A stretch of DNA of 64,000 nt from Amia ocellicauda. Its lineage: Eukaryota; Chordata; Actinopteri; Amiiformes; Amiidae. Where the stretch lies: NCBI RefSeq assembly GCF_036373705.1, contig NC_089864.1, positions 6,532,001-6,596,000 of the forward strand. Reading direction: 5' to 3'. Under the pieces are notes generated by a model. It saw only the letters and a list, made by a program, of their open reading frames with translations. It had not been told where the DNA came from and made no database searches. Below are positions 1 to 13,420 of the stretch, in pieces; the stretch's first letter is position 1, and each line of letters opens with the position of its first letter. The position numbers were made by a program, and so were the translations under genes.

Positions 1-3000
1 CTATATGAACTAAATAGGCTAAAATAAACGTCAACACAAATTAAGCGCCGTCCAGTTTTCTCCAGACTGAATCATTCAGCATGAACCTCCACAGTACGAA
101 AAGGGAGTCTGAAACGAATGAGGTTCAAAATGTTTATGTTGGGTAACCATGAAATACTTAAATGTTATAAAGAGTTAAAATGAGAGTTACTCACTTTAGA
201 AACATATATAATGTTTATTTATAAAATAAATGTCAAACCACCATTCTTAAGAAGCAGTTTCTGAGTTCAGCTCGGATCTGCGTATCTGGGACAAAACTAA
301 ATATTTAAGCAATAAATACAATTATGAAAATAAAATATCAAACAAGATCTTGCTGTCTTTGCCTTTGTTCCCAATAGTGGATGACCATGTTTATATTATA
401 ATTAAGAGTCAATAAGAATATTCTCAGGGTATTCAAGAGTAAAACATCCATTTAATCTTTTATTCTATTTTTACACACATGCACAAGTTGAATTTAGTTC
501 TCAGAGGTCAGAGGTTTCATCCATCATTTACTAAAAAACTTAAATCTACTTGGAAAGGCACAGATAAATATGACACACAATGTAAATTCTATGTTATTAA
601 GAGAATTCACTTAAAGTCCACAGACAGCAATCCGTGAAATCATGCCCCTGGGACACAATGCTAATAGCAGCTGATTTACTTGCTCATGTGTAATACTGTG
701 TGTTTGTCTTTAGGTGACTGAGCCCCACATTTAGCAGCTTCATGATTCACAACACCGAGCATCGTCTCCACTCAGAGGGGGAGGACAAATCACAAAGCAG
801 CCTAAACTGTCCCCGTACCGGCTGAGACATCTGAGAGCTTCACAACAAACTGCCCTGGCAGCTCCCGCAGATAATAGGAGGAGTGCAGCTTCCTCTTCAA
901 ATGCAGCTTGACATTTGAGGGGTTAACAGATCCTGGATACCCACCCATCCCACCCCCCCCCCCAAGTCTGGCACACTGACCAGATGGATCAATGTGTCCG
1001 ATCAGGTTTCAGACATCTTCACTGCAAAATTACTGGATTTTTCCTCATAAAATTATAGGCAGATTTAATTTCAAAAGTGACATCCACAGCATCAGTACTT
1101 GGGTTGTGGTGTACGCCTGATTGTTTGTGATTCTGACAAGTATATATATATAACTATAACTGTTTCTTCCTTTCAGCCTTGTTTTCTTCTCGAGGAAAAG
1201 CCATCTTTGATCCGTCTTCCTGCTCAGAAATTGACATTTCCCCGCTTTTGTGTCCCACCTGTATTCAAGCGGCACATTCCAGAAACATGTATGAGTCAAA
1301 CGGGTGAAGAGTTCAAGGTCTGCTTAAACATTTATTTAGACGTTACAAGACATTGAAACAGGGGTGGAAGCCAAGACAGCTGGGTTTTTTTTAATAGATT
1401 TTTATAGTCGTTCTCAGGCAGAGTCATCCCAGTGAGTTATTAAATATCATAACCACAGAGAGAGAAGGGCCTGTTTAAATACTGTTCGTCCAGATTCCGA
1501 ATATAGAAATTTTGCTGGTTGGAAATATTGAAGGGTCTTTTGTGTTGAATTGTCGACGTGTCTCTTTGCATGTGTGCCACAGAGAAAAAGTCATGACAGT
1601 TGGTCCTCTGACAGCACTTAATTTATCCTCATGGCAGTTTGTCCCCATAATTGGATGGATATTTGATAAGAATTTAGAATAATTGTAGGGTTTCTTTAAG
1701 GCTTTTTTGAAATATAATCCAGATCGATCTTAAATTATCCATTCTTTGTAATGGCCATAACTGGTTCACCACGAATTGCCATTGCTAGTTTAGTTTCTGG
1801 TAGGATTACATTTTGAGAGTAATAATATTTACTTTATTTCCTGCTGATTAAACCTAACCAGTTCCATCTTCTTCCAACATTAAGAAGGGATACTGGGAAC
1901 AACATCTGAATACCAGTTTGTCATTGTTGTTGTGTGTACCGCAAACCAGAGTTAAGTGAAACACTGGGAAGACTCTCAGATAAATTATTTAGCAGGAAGT
2001 GACGTCGCCTGTTTACAGAAAAATACCAGTTTGTTAACGACAACAAACAGATCCCCTGCTTCAGCTGGGTCAGTACCACTTAGCAGTAGAGCAGTCGAGA
2101 AGCATCTATTTTTACTTCTGAAGACACAGTGACTCATGGCGTTCATATGACTGGACGTCAAGGTCAGAAGATTCCCGCTGAAGGACTGCGATTTGTTTCT
2201 ACTCATCGGAATAAACCCGTGAGTCCAAAAATACTCCTCACAGCTATATATATACCTCCGCAACACACTGCCAAGCCTCAGTCACTGGAGCAAGTGCTGT
2301 AAGACAAATTACAGCGGCAGCCGCTATAGAGGCAGTGCACAAGGGTTGTGATCCATGGATGAATATTAAATATTAATCCTGCTCTGTTTAGAAAAGGATA
2401 TGGTGCTAAATTTAACTGTTTCCCATGTGTGTAGTGTTTTTCAAAGTCAAAACACCTCGTGGTCTGTGGCTCTTCGAGAAAAGGTCTTGATTGTACAGGC
2501 AGAAAGCTTTGCTGAGGATGAGTAACAATCAATTTCTGTCCATCCCTCCAAGCTGCGTATTCCTTACCTGTAACCTCCCTCTCTGAGCCAATGAGAATCC
2601 CTGTTGATGCGCTGGTTTGGCGCTAAATTGTTAAACGGCCCTTGACTTTCCTTTCCCACTCCGTCTATCCATGTGTGATGGCACGTATTGTAATAAGGCA
2701 TTCCCCAAACGGGTTAAAAAGAAAAAAATGCTGTACAATATATAGTTCTATTTGTGGTTCATCCCTTGAGTGCGTTTCTGCCAGAGGACTCAGAAATACA
2801 TGTCTCCTTTTGGAAGCGCTGTAATATTGATGCACTTATTTCAGTTCCTAAAATAACACACTGGGGTTTATTTGTGTTTGTTTTTGTGTTATATTTTCAG
2901 TGTTACTAAAAATAGTGGCCCATCTCTATGTTATGTAATTCTTAGAAAGTCGACCCCCGAGCTGGCGGGCGATTTCAGTGTGTTCCTGTTCCTTCTTCCA

Positions 3001-6000
3001 TCTGGGCTGCAATTCACTTATTGAACCCTATAAGGATCCAGTAATAACAGGTGGAGAGTTTTGCAATGCCATTTGGCTTGTCCTGCTGTTTTACTGGAGG
3101 TTTTACTGTTTTATTTTATTTGGGTGATGTTATTTTGCACCAAATGAAAAGAGCTTTTGCAAAATTGTATTGCTTGCTTCCATGTATTTATCTCACCCCC
3201 AAAAATATATGCTTTCACCTGCACCAGAGGAGCTCTAATATATATTAGTTTTAATGTGGACTAAGAATATTAAATTCCTAATGTTTTCCGGGTATTCTGT
3301 ATATTTTAAAACCCATGCATATTTTAGCGCTCCATTTCATTCCTAGAAAGCTATTCCTGTTGTATCTAAAGTAGGGTAAGATTATGCTTTTAATACATGT
3401 AGAAAAATTATGTTTTTTCAAGAGATCTCCTTTAATGAGGTTAGAGAACAGATCTTCACTGAGGTGGATTTAACCCCTTTGTCCATTGGGCTGGATGATC
3501 CGCATCTGGACCAAGTGGACGAGGAGGGGGAACTTAGCAGATGAACCAGAGATGAGTAGCTGTCGGAGAGGAGATGGTGTGACCATTAAGGAGGAGAGCG
3601 GAGCAGTTGGAGGGATGTGGGTTGTACAATTGGATATATATCAGAGTATGTGAAGAGCGTTCCTCTTTTACATTGGGTTTGATCCGTTGATTGGATCCAC
3701 TGATTGGTCGATTGGTTTGGCAGCTTCCTGCATCCGTCTGCCTCCAACTTACAGCTCCAGGCCTGGCTGACAATTGGACCTCATCTTCTCCCACAACTGC
3801 TCTCAGTCCATCCTTCCTTCCATTCCTTTAACTCTGCTTTCTCCTCCATACTTCCTCCCCTTCCCCAGCCCCTTTCCTCTTTTGTCACCGTACCAACACA
3901 CACTTCCCCTCTCCATCTGTCTTTGCCTCCTCTGCCCTCTCTCCCTTCTTCAGTTCTCCATCACCCACTCCCTGTACTGTCTTTTCTTCCTTTACCTTAA
4001 CTCTCCCACCTCCTAGCCTTCAGCATTTCTCCCCTGCCCCGTCTCTCCTCCTCTCTCCTCACCGACGCTCCCACACTCTCACTCTCCGACCTCGACCCCC
4101 GCCACACTCTCCTCTCCTCGTCTTTGTCACGTAATTACGATTCGGCTCAACAGACCTATTTCCAATCTGCCATCCAGGCCTTTTCACTCAATCCATACGT
4201 AATGAGGGAAGTGAAAGGTGTAGACTGAGGGCAGATGTTAAAAGGCTAAGGCTAGAGAGAAGCAACTGACACTTGTCAATGTGTAAATTGGAATCTGATT
4301 TCAGGTGCAAGAAAATAAGTTACAAACTCATCATCATACACAGAAACACACAAAAAAAAAACTCTTAAACCAACTCAGTGCCAGTAAAATGCTCTCAACA
4401 TGTCGAATCCACAACCTTCTCTAGATAATCTCCCTGACTACTCCAAAACATGGATACACAAAGTTGCACAAACAACAATGGGTCATGCATTCTTTCACTT
4501 AAAGAAAACAAAAAGAAAATGTAAACTTGTCAGCAAATGAAGACAGAGAAACGTCTCTTTCCCCGCATCTCTGTAAGGCTGTGATACTTATTGAAGTAGT
4601 CGAGTCACAGCCCCTAACACACATCTCCCTTTGATATTTATTAATTCAAACACATAGGCCTTGGCAGAATTCATTACAAAATATTTCTGCTCCCAGGGCC
4701 TATTGCATGCCATTAGAGAAATTAAAAATAATAAATAGGTGAACTGGAAAAGCAACATTGATTTGCTTAATCATTTCATAAATAATTGAATGCAAGGCAG
4801 TAATTAGCAGATGGGCTGCTGGGGGAGGAGCCAGGAGGGGCTGGAGATAAAGAATTTATTTATTTTAATGGATATGGTATTTTATTACCTGAATTATGTT
4901 ATCACAAGCAGGTATTTCTGACTCGTTGCACATCCGTAGCTTAGCAACAGAAGGAGCCGAGCGAGAAAATGTAAAAACATGCACACGACTCCAAACATTG
5001 TGAGGCTTTGTGTTTGTCTCTTAAAGAAAGATCTCACACATGAAGTGACCGAGAATAAAAACACAATTGGATGGTTTTAAATCCTAAATAACCGGTTAGC
5101 TTGCAGAGACTGGGCACAAGATATGAATACGAATTAAATCTGGCCCGATATTTATGCAGATCATGAAGATTAAAATAAACAGAGAGCAAAATAAAAAAGC
5201 GCCAGACAGAGTTAAGAGTTAAAACATACATGCTAACAGTGTGTGGACCTGTGAACGGGTTTTTTACCACATCCTTTCTTCTCCTGTGCTCTTTGAGAAG
5301 CCTGCCCCTTTAAGACGTCTGTTTCCACTCGAAGGGCAGTGACCCCATTACCATCACGCCACATTAACTAGCCACTAATACAGTCACAATTCAGCTGCAA
5401 GAGTCCAGACAGCCATAACAAATGGAGTTATGCATCTGCCTGTGATAGTGTGAGCCGGTGAGTTGTGTGTTTTTTCTTATGGGAGACCAAGGGCTGTGGA
5501 TCCTCTTTTGGGGCGCTACCGTGTCACCGACAGACACTGGTAGTGCAACAATTAGTCTGGCAGCATTTTTGACTCCATGAACGACAGCAAGGCATTTCAA
5601 TTTCAATCGAAAACTAATTCCAGAAAGGAAAATCACCCGCCTCTCCCCATATCAGCCTCTGCTTCCTTGCCTTGTCCTGCTCGGCCGTAGACAATGCTGA
5701 GTCCACCAGGCACAGCGTTGGTGAATTAACCAAACATTCAAGTGCCGGATGGTTCTCGTCACACAACCTGCTCTTCATTTGCATCATGGCCGCTTCCCCA
5801 ACCTTCACATCTTTTACGTGTGCAAATTAACAATCTGATATGGAAATGAACTGGGATATAATCAAGAGCCCCACACTGTGCTCCCAAGCCTGGCGGGTAA
5901 ATAAAAGAGTCGGTGCCAAGAAGCGTCTATTTCATTCTCCAGCTAAAGAAGAAGCAATGTCCCGTTCAGCCTCCGATACAGAATATGTATGAGGCCTCTA

Positions 6001-6346
6001 TTCCTTGAGACATGCTGCGATCAGCTGATCCCTTGATTGGCTCCTGTGTTTGGGAGTGAAGGCAACACTGTCGTTGGTGACAACATGAATTCATTTGCTT
6101 TTAGTCAGTCATCTCATTCCCACCCTGCTGCCAGGCATTTCCACCAGCGTCCTCGTAGACAGGCTGTAGCGATTCCCTGCTGTGGCATGTGCAAAGTGGC
6201 CAACGATATTCATTACAAACCTTCTGTACAATAAACACTCTGGTTGTGTACACCGCACCTCCACAGAGTGACATTGTGTGTAATGAACGCATGCTGCTGC
6301 GCACAGGGGCCATTTCTAAAGATCTGTCCAAAATAGATAAGACACA
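1..6346. other. Gene-poor AT-rich intergenic sequence
   Basis: I see no gene here. Open frames are short (under 100 codons), overlap on both strands and have no exon-like splice sites. Visible landmarks are a C run near 951-963, a pyrimidine-rich block at about 3,770-4,130 and short AT runs. The sequence could hold regulatory elements of a neighbouring gene outside the window, but nothing in it proves that. Confidence 0.6.
3768..4132 (+). repeat. Polypyrimidine (C/T-rich) tract
   Basis: The plus strand is strongly C/T-biased for about 360 bases, made of irregular CTTCC, CTCTCC and TCCCC groups without a fixed repeat unit. Overlapping open frames here encode only Ser/Pro/Leu-rich low-complexity peptides, as expected from the base composition, so I do not call a gene. 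Confidence 0.6.
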
Positions 6347-6980
6347 TCAGACTTTCCCCATCCAAATAATGTGGGGAAGCAATAAAAATGGCAAACACAA
6401 TGCTAGGGTATATTGTCAAAAGTGTAGAATTGAGAACAAGGGCAGTGATGTTCAGACTGTACAATGCACTAGTTAGAGCTCATCTGGATACTGTGTGCAG
6501 TTCTGGGCTCCACACTTCAAGAAGGATATCGCTGCTCTAGAGGCAGTTCAGAGGAGAGCAACCAGACTTATTCCAGGTCTGAAGGGAATGTCCTACTGAG
6601 AGACTGAGGAACTGAACCTTTTCACCCTGGAACAGAGGAGACTACGTGGGGACTTGATCCAAGTCTTCAAAATCATGAAAGGCATCGACCACATCAAACC
6701 AGAGGAGCTTTTCCAGATCAGCAGGGACACACGCACTCGGGGACACAAATGGAAATTGGGCTTCAAGGCATTCAAGACAGAAAACAGGAGACACTTCTTC
6801 ACACAGAGAGGCGTCACAATCTGAACAAACTCCCCAGCGATGTGGCTGAAGAGACAATTTGGGAACATTTAAAAACAGACTGGATAGGATCCTTGGAGCA
6901 CTTAGTTATTAATGGACACCAAACGAGCACGATGGGGCGAATGGCCTCCTCTTGATTGGACACTTTCTTATGTTTTTTTA
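6347..6980 (+). mobile_element. 5'-truncated LINE fragment (CR1/L2-like), copy 1
   Basis: Conceptual translation shows the end of a non-LTR retrotransposon reverse-transcriptase ORF. Recognisable blocks are [46 protein letters not shown] and TRGHKWKLGFKAFKTENRR. The reading frame carries stops and frameshifts, so the copy is dead. It ends in CTTATGTT, the octamer seen inverted at the end of copy 2. Three related copies lie at 13,421-14,150, 30,725-31,031 and 41,782-42,141. The CR1/L2 assignment rests on the RT tail pattern and the octamer 3' end, not on a database match. Confidence 0.8.
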
Positions 6981-9177
6981 ACAGTTTACACAGAAGGTGG
7001 TCTTTTTCACAACAGGTTTGCTCCATTGAAATATTCGAATTCCCTTTGACATCGGGACTCGTTTTCCTTTCATCTTTGGAGCTGTCATTCCATTATAGAC
7101 ACCTAATAATCAGATCAGCTCTAATCGCCCCTCTCCTCGCCGATCCATTCGCCGACAGGTTCATATTGATGGGAATATCGAGTGGAAATATTCTTTTATC
7201 TTGTTGCATCAAAGTAGGTGATGGACATCAGTGTGTCGCAAATTGGAAGATCTTACTTTAGTACCAGAAATGCATAGTTATAGTATTCCATATACAGCTG
7301 GAGTGAAAGGTATGCACACCATTCAGTGGCCTGTCAAAGTGTCCACAGTCACTGTCTTAACTCAGTGCAGTCAAGAGATTGACAGCAGACAACATAAACA
7401 AGCATAATTACATTAAAAATAACTACATTCATCACCAAATAACATTGTTTAAAAAGAAGAGTGTCAATCCGTGAAGCAGCAATGTGTTTAACTCTCAAGA
7501 CCAGTAAACAACTCCAATTGGAAAATTACATCTGGGACTAATACATTTGTGAAGAGTTTTTTCACCTCACTGCAACACAAAATGACTCTATTTATTATTT
7601 ATTTATATCTCCGACAAGCAGTTTCTGGGTGTCATTTAAAATTTTAAACAGGCCGAGGTCTAAATGTAATGCAAATGGATCTGCAAATGGAAATGGAGGT
7701 GAAGTAACATGGGAAAGCACTCACAATTACTGCCATGTTCACTTTAAAAGACAGATATACCGCGGACAAGAAACGCACTGCACTGAAACCACTTGTACCT
7801 GAAACAAAAAAACAAAGTAAAATAAAAACTTTGCATGTCCACAAACCCGAGCTCGTGTTTACTTTTACAGACAGCCCACGGAAAACACCCACAGTTGTTA
7901 TACTTTGTAGTCTATATTCTGATTCATCCTCTCTAACAGGTCTGAAAATAAGTTTTGCTGCCTGGCAGAAATGACATAACGAAGCTATTGTCTTCACGCC
8001 AGCGGCTTTTGTCAAACACCGTTCTTCACTGGGGGGTGGCGGAGACGTGTCTCCACAGAAGCTGGGATATTGACTGTATTTGTGATGTGATTTAACATCA
8101 ATCAATAATAAATCTAAATACCCCAGAAGAATGAATGACACAATGTAATATTGGATATCGAATACGTTGGATATGTCCAACAATTGAATAGAATTCCAAA
8201 AAACCTGAGATGGCAAACTGATAATCAATAACATTATATATAAGCTGCAGGCATAAACATGTCTTTAAAACCAGACGTTTGGTGGGGTGAGTTCAGTTAT
8301 GCTATTGTTTTCCTTATGAAATCTGGAGGAAGTCCATTCGAACAGCACCTCTGAAGAATAAGCTGTATATATAATTGTAGTTTTCTCCTCATCTCAACAC
8401 TTTTGCATGCTCTATAGCTTATGTTCCCCCACACACGCCCACCGTACATATGCACACACACATTGTCATCACAATATGCTGAGTAGAATGTATAACATCA
8501 TATTGATTGCAAAATGAAGCCATTGTATTATTATTTAAGTTAGTTCATTGAGTTCAGTTAATGTTACATCAAAGTTACTTTATTAATTGTCAGGCAGGCT
8601 GATAAAAGGGTGATTTAGCGAATCTGTACCCTTAGTTTTTGTTCATCGTTATGTGTCACTTAAAAAAAAAGGCAAAGCTCTCAGTCTATCTTTCTCTATA
8701 GAAAGGATAATTTATTAGATTGTGTGTTTGAGATCACATGTTTAAAGCTACCGACAGGTTGAAAAAACATTGATTCCTGTCAGGACAGTTTGACTGAAAT
8801 GCTTTTATTCTCACTTTTAGTATAATAAAGTCTTCGGGGAGCCGGGGAAGATATGAGCAGCGAGGGCTGAACTTGTACAATCAATGATATTGTAGACGTT
8901 CAGTTTGCTGGAGGTGACAAGCTTTCAGTGAGTAATTGTCTCCCAAAGGTACAAACAGGTCTGTTCTGGCAATTTGCAAAGCAGACTTTAAAGCAATTTC
9001 ACATCTTGGTTGTTTTTACATTTCACATCCTTGAAAATTAATATCTTATTTTAAACTAAAGATCACTTCACAACGTTCAAGCAAATCTAAATAACAGTTT
9101 TCTAACAATTTACTGTAATACAATTGTTTCATAAATTAATTAATGAATCCATCAATCAATTAATTAATCAATTATAT
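6981..9177. other. Intergenic, no supported gene
   Basis: The sequence is AT-rich. It contains a 196-codon open frame on the minus strand (7,644-8,234), whose product resembles nothing I know and which lacks splice or domain support. No RNA gene or complete repeat was recognised. Confidence 0.5.
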
Positions 9178-9448
9178 GGTAAAACCTTACAATAATGGGC
9201 AACAATTCTTAATGATGTAAAATATGAGTCCTACAGGAATAACATATGAGTGTTGATCACATATATAAGCCCTAACCCCAAACCTAGTAATCCTAACCTA
9301 ACCCTGAACCTAACCTTGTAAAACATGTGATTAACAGCAGAACTCAGATGAAGTGCATAAGGTACTCCTGTGGTACTCCTGTGGTACTCCTGTGGTACTC
9401 CTACATCAATGCATTAAGAGGTAGTGCCTATTTTCGTAAGGTGTGACC
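9178..9448. mobile_element. MITE-like element with short terminal inverted repeats
   Basis: The left end reads GGTAAAACCTTACAATAATG. The right end, read on the opposite strand, is GGTCACACCTTACGAAAATA, giving imperfect inverted repeats of about 20 bases around a 271-bp body without coding capacity. Inside are a degenerate run of telomere-like CCTAA units (about 9,270-9,318) and about four copies of an 11-base unit, GGTACTCCTGT (9,360-9,402). No clear target-site duplication was seen, so the superfamily is open. Confidence 0.55.
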
Positions 9449-12400
9449 ATTCACTGAACAGGAAACTGCTGTTTCCTTGTAACGCTGATTTCCACTGAGA
9501 GTTTCAAGCCCAGGATCTGAGAGGCCCAGGTGTACACAGAAGCGACGTCTTATTGGTATTCATTTGAGCTACTCAGAGCTTCAAATGCAATATAATTTTC
9601 TATATTTCATTTTTTGTGGTGTCTTATGGAGATTTCTATATACTTATGGATCTTGAAAGGGTGTGTTTCAGTATTATAAATGTTAAATGAAAATATAACA
9701 ATTTAATACCTAGAACTGATATGTATTTAACCTATTACTGGTATATATATAACATATAAAATAACATATCAAACATCTTATATTGGATAGTTCCTCTAAT
9801 TAATTCATGCAGGTGTTTCGAGATGTACTAGGCAGTCATATGAGGTGCTTCTGCATGCGACGGATTCGAATAGACAAGAGTCTCAAAGCACATGGGCTGC
9901 ATATCAAAGGGTATCACATACATTTCAGAGACATGAAGCTGAACCAAATCAGCTTTGTCAACGAAAAACTCCCCTCAGTAGACCTCCGTGGTGTCATAAC
10001 ACGATACAGCGCAGTGAAATCTTCATCGGTGTAAAAGTTAAAGTTGTATTAATAGCAAACTAACTTACAGCCTCACTGTTTACTAACTTTCCTGTGTTTC
10101 AGACAAACCAGTGGAAATCACTTTACAGTAATTTAATCATTACCTAACCTTAACACATTATGAGATATAGATGTCTGAAGAAACTTAAAAATAATAATTC
10201 AAAGAGCAGCCAAATAATCACACAACTTTTGTAATAGCAGCTTTTGGAAGTAGCTGTTCTTTATTAAAAGAAAAGGTATAAATTGAGTATGGAAATTAAA
10301 AAAAGATACAATAGATCATACTCTGTTCTGAAGATTGAAGATGTATAGTTGTGCAATCTGTGTGGGAGGAGGAGAAATAGATTATGCTTTACTGGGGATG
10401 CGGCAAAGGTCAGCCATTTTAATTGGATGACTAGGACAACTTCCATGAACCCTCCAATTAGGCATCTGGTTACTGATTTTTCAAGGACTTCTCTAGCCGG
10501 TATAATTGGTGTTGTGTTTCTACACAGCCAACACAAATATGTGAATACAGAACACAGATCATGTATGTGCTTTGTCACTGGCAGGCTTTGCGAATAAGGA
10601 ATTGAACATTAACAGGTAATCAGGAACGAGTAAATGGGCCTCGTTCACTATGCAGCCATATTACAGAGCAGTATCGCAGCGTGGCAGGTATTACAAATGA
10701 GTTGTAAACACACCACAGCTTGCTGCATGTCGCACACAGTAGGTGAGAGACCGGAGTGCCCTGCAGAAAGTGTAACACGGGCACGGTGTGTCAAAGGTAC
10801 AGATGCGCCAGCCCAGTCTTGTCACAGCAGCTGAAACGTTGGATTACAACGGTCTGGGGATCGGGAGCTGAACCTGTCGGCAGAACAGGGTTTTGGGGAA
10901 TCGTGCCAAGCACCTGGCATCTGGCAGGACACGCGGTCAAGACTGAATACACAGGGGGTCCGTGAGCACAGCGCGGAGGTGCTAAAAACAGCTCTGGACA
11001 CGTGACGGGAATAACGAAGTCTCCTTGTACACGGCGGACGTCCAGTACCATGTGGTGTGAGAGGAACGGCGAACCGACAGGAAGCACACAGTGTCTGAGA
11101 TAGAGTCTGTAGAAGAAGCTGCCATTGTGCCCTTCAGTCCAACAGCATGTAGGTTGTACTGCTAATCTTAGTACATGTCTCTGAGGCAATGGAGTAGCAG
11201 GGTATAACAGGGTGTTGCAGTACTGTGCCAAGTGTGAATAGACTTGCTGTTCACAGATCACGGCTGCTGCACGGCACACATATGGCACAGACATGACCCT
11301 GTACACTTCTGACGTGAGCCTTAGTATTGATTAGTCCCTCATATATCGGAAACCAATCAATGACAAACTGTAGATAACCAGGGACACTAACACGTCTGCA
11401 GTTTATTCAACATCTCTTATGAAACAGGTGTGTTACAGTATGCGCTCTGCTAACAGCCAGACGTGTTTCATGTGTGAAAGCATGCATGGCAAAAGCAGAT
11501 GTTTAAAACACAGACAGCATACATATAGACACCAAATCCAGAGTCCAAAATATTTCCATTCAAATCTCATTTCGACCTCACGACAGTATATCCTTGATTG
11601 ACTTATTGATCAGGGATGTTATGCTGAGTCAGATTTCCTTGCCAATCATTCGTTATGAGATTGGAGCAGGTCGTCATGAAACAAACGCATGAATTCACAG
11701 CCACCGCAGGCAGAAACACAAGTGATTCCTTTTGATAGGTCTCAGATGGACAGATGGAAAAACTACAGTGTTTTGGAGGATTTAAATTAACAATTGTATT
11801 AGTGAGGCGTTCTTAAGATCGTGTCGAGTATAAAACTCTGCACTGCAACCAGACCGAGTCCCATCCTGTTAAAACCTGTGCAGAATCTCCTCACATAATC
11901 ACTTCTGAAGGATTAGAAAAGACATTTTAATCATCTTCCCACGCCTTTCAATTTATTCCTCCCACACTTGATCAGGTCCTTTTTTTAGACGTAAAGATCT
12001 CGTGTTATATTGAACATGATATTTAACTCTGCCAGGTAATTGCCACTTCATTTGCATCCTTCCACACTCTTTATTAACTGCAGAAATCGTGCATTTTAAC
12101 CAGGTCACAGCAAGTCCAAATAAGCATTAATCAAATCCACATACATTTTACCGCCAGCTAGATTTTGCACTTTTTCATGATCACCTAATGATTTGGCATG
12201 TCTTTCCTGAAGCAAGTGACATTTTATACATAACTCATCAAATATTGAGCCACCTGTGACATCATAGGCCATTAGAAGCAGTGTCAGGGATGTCACATTA
12301 AAATCTACTGCACAAACTATTACACAGCGTGCCAGAGGATCTTTAGCGTCATAAATCTGTAAGAATTAAAAGGAAAGGGGGTTATCTGCATGTAGCTCTT

Positions 12401-13420
12401 TTTCTTTTACAGTGTCTATTGAAATCACAGTCTGTCACAGTACAGTCATCCAGGAAGTGATTGGACGCTGCTTTGTAGTCATTTTTCAAACTCTTGACAC
12501 CTGATTTTCTTTGTGCTACCTCTGCTTATCACCAGCACCCTGCTTCAATCCTTATACACCTTATTATAACACCTCTTGAAGCAAAAACTAGATTTCAGAT
12601 GCTGATACATCTGGAGACTTCAAACCGAAAGACTTGCTGTACTCGAGCAAAAAAAAAAGTGCCGAGACTTGCACAGAAGGATAATGTTTCCATCAGAGAC
12701 GTGTAGAGTCAAATGTCAGCACAAATTTCTGAACTATTTCAAGACATCATCAAATATTTCTCCACTCTTAACATGGTTTTATGGCTTAAATATTTAATGG
12801 CCTCTCCAGAAGAAGCAGACGGGTCTCTAAATGAATATGAGACTCCTGCTAAAAAGTTATAAGAAGGCTCGAATGAGGCGGAGGGGAACCTCTTAGAGCT
12901 TTCTGGAAGGATTTCAATCCCCCGAAGTCTCTCTCTCAGGAATGGCAGGTGACTCTCAGATTCTTAGCTGCTTATAGAGGCCCCGGGAGCAGTTGTGCAA
13001 GTAAAGTGCTGCAAACAGGGATGCCATAACATTTCTGGGGAGATAAACTACAGATTCAAGCATAAAGAAGTGCATGATTTTAAACTGCTTACAAACTTCT
13101 AAGATTCACAGAAAATTAAGAACCTTCTCCAGGGGCTGACAGATAAGTGTATGGACTCTAAACAACATACAGTAATAATACCAACATACTTAAAATGATT
13201 GTTGCGTTGCTTCGTATCTCAGTTTAATTACACAAATGATAAATTAATGCATCTCTCTTTCTGGAGAGTAGAAACTGACTTAAAAAAATGTCTGAAGGAA
13301 ACAGTTCAAAAGTGTTAACTGCTGTTACACTAAAACTGCTGTTTGGTGATCAGAATGCTGTTTAATTTCGGTTTGATATCTAGCATTGCTGAATATGGTA
13401 GTTTTTGACTCAATTGTACT
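9449..13420. other. Intergenic, no supported gene
   Basis: Mostly AT-rich non-coding sequence. The exception is 10,640-11,310, which is richer in G+C than its surroundings and holds a 171-codon open frame on the minus strand (10,791-11,306). That frame shows no recognisable domain. I would treat the block as an old repeat or non-coding sequence until expression data exist. Confidence 0.5.

Noticed and set aside
3704-4016. Ser/Pro/Leu-rich open frames of 80-98 codons
   Set aside because: They are translations of the polypyrimidine tract in several frames, a composition effect.
7644-8234. 196-codon minus-strand open frame, the longest unexplained frame in the first 18 kb
   Set aside because: No known motif, no exon-like splice flanks, hydrophobic/low-information composition typical of AT-rich chance frames, and competing open frames on the other strand.
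9270-9318. Interstitial telomere repeat
   Set aside because: Only a few imperfect CCTAA-like units, and they lie within a MITE-like element; not a telomere relic.
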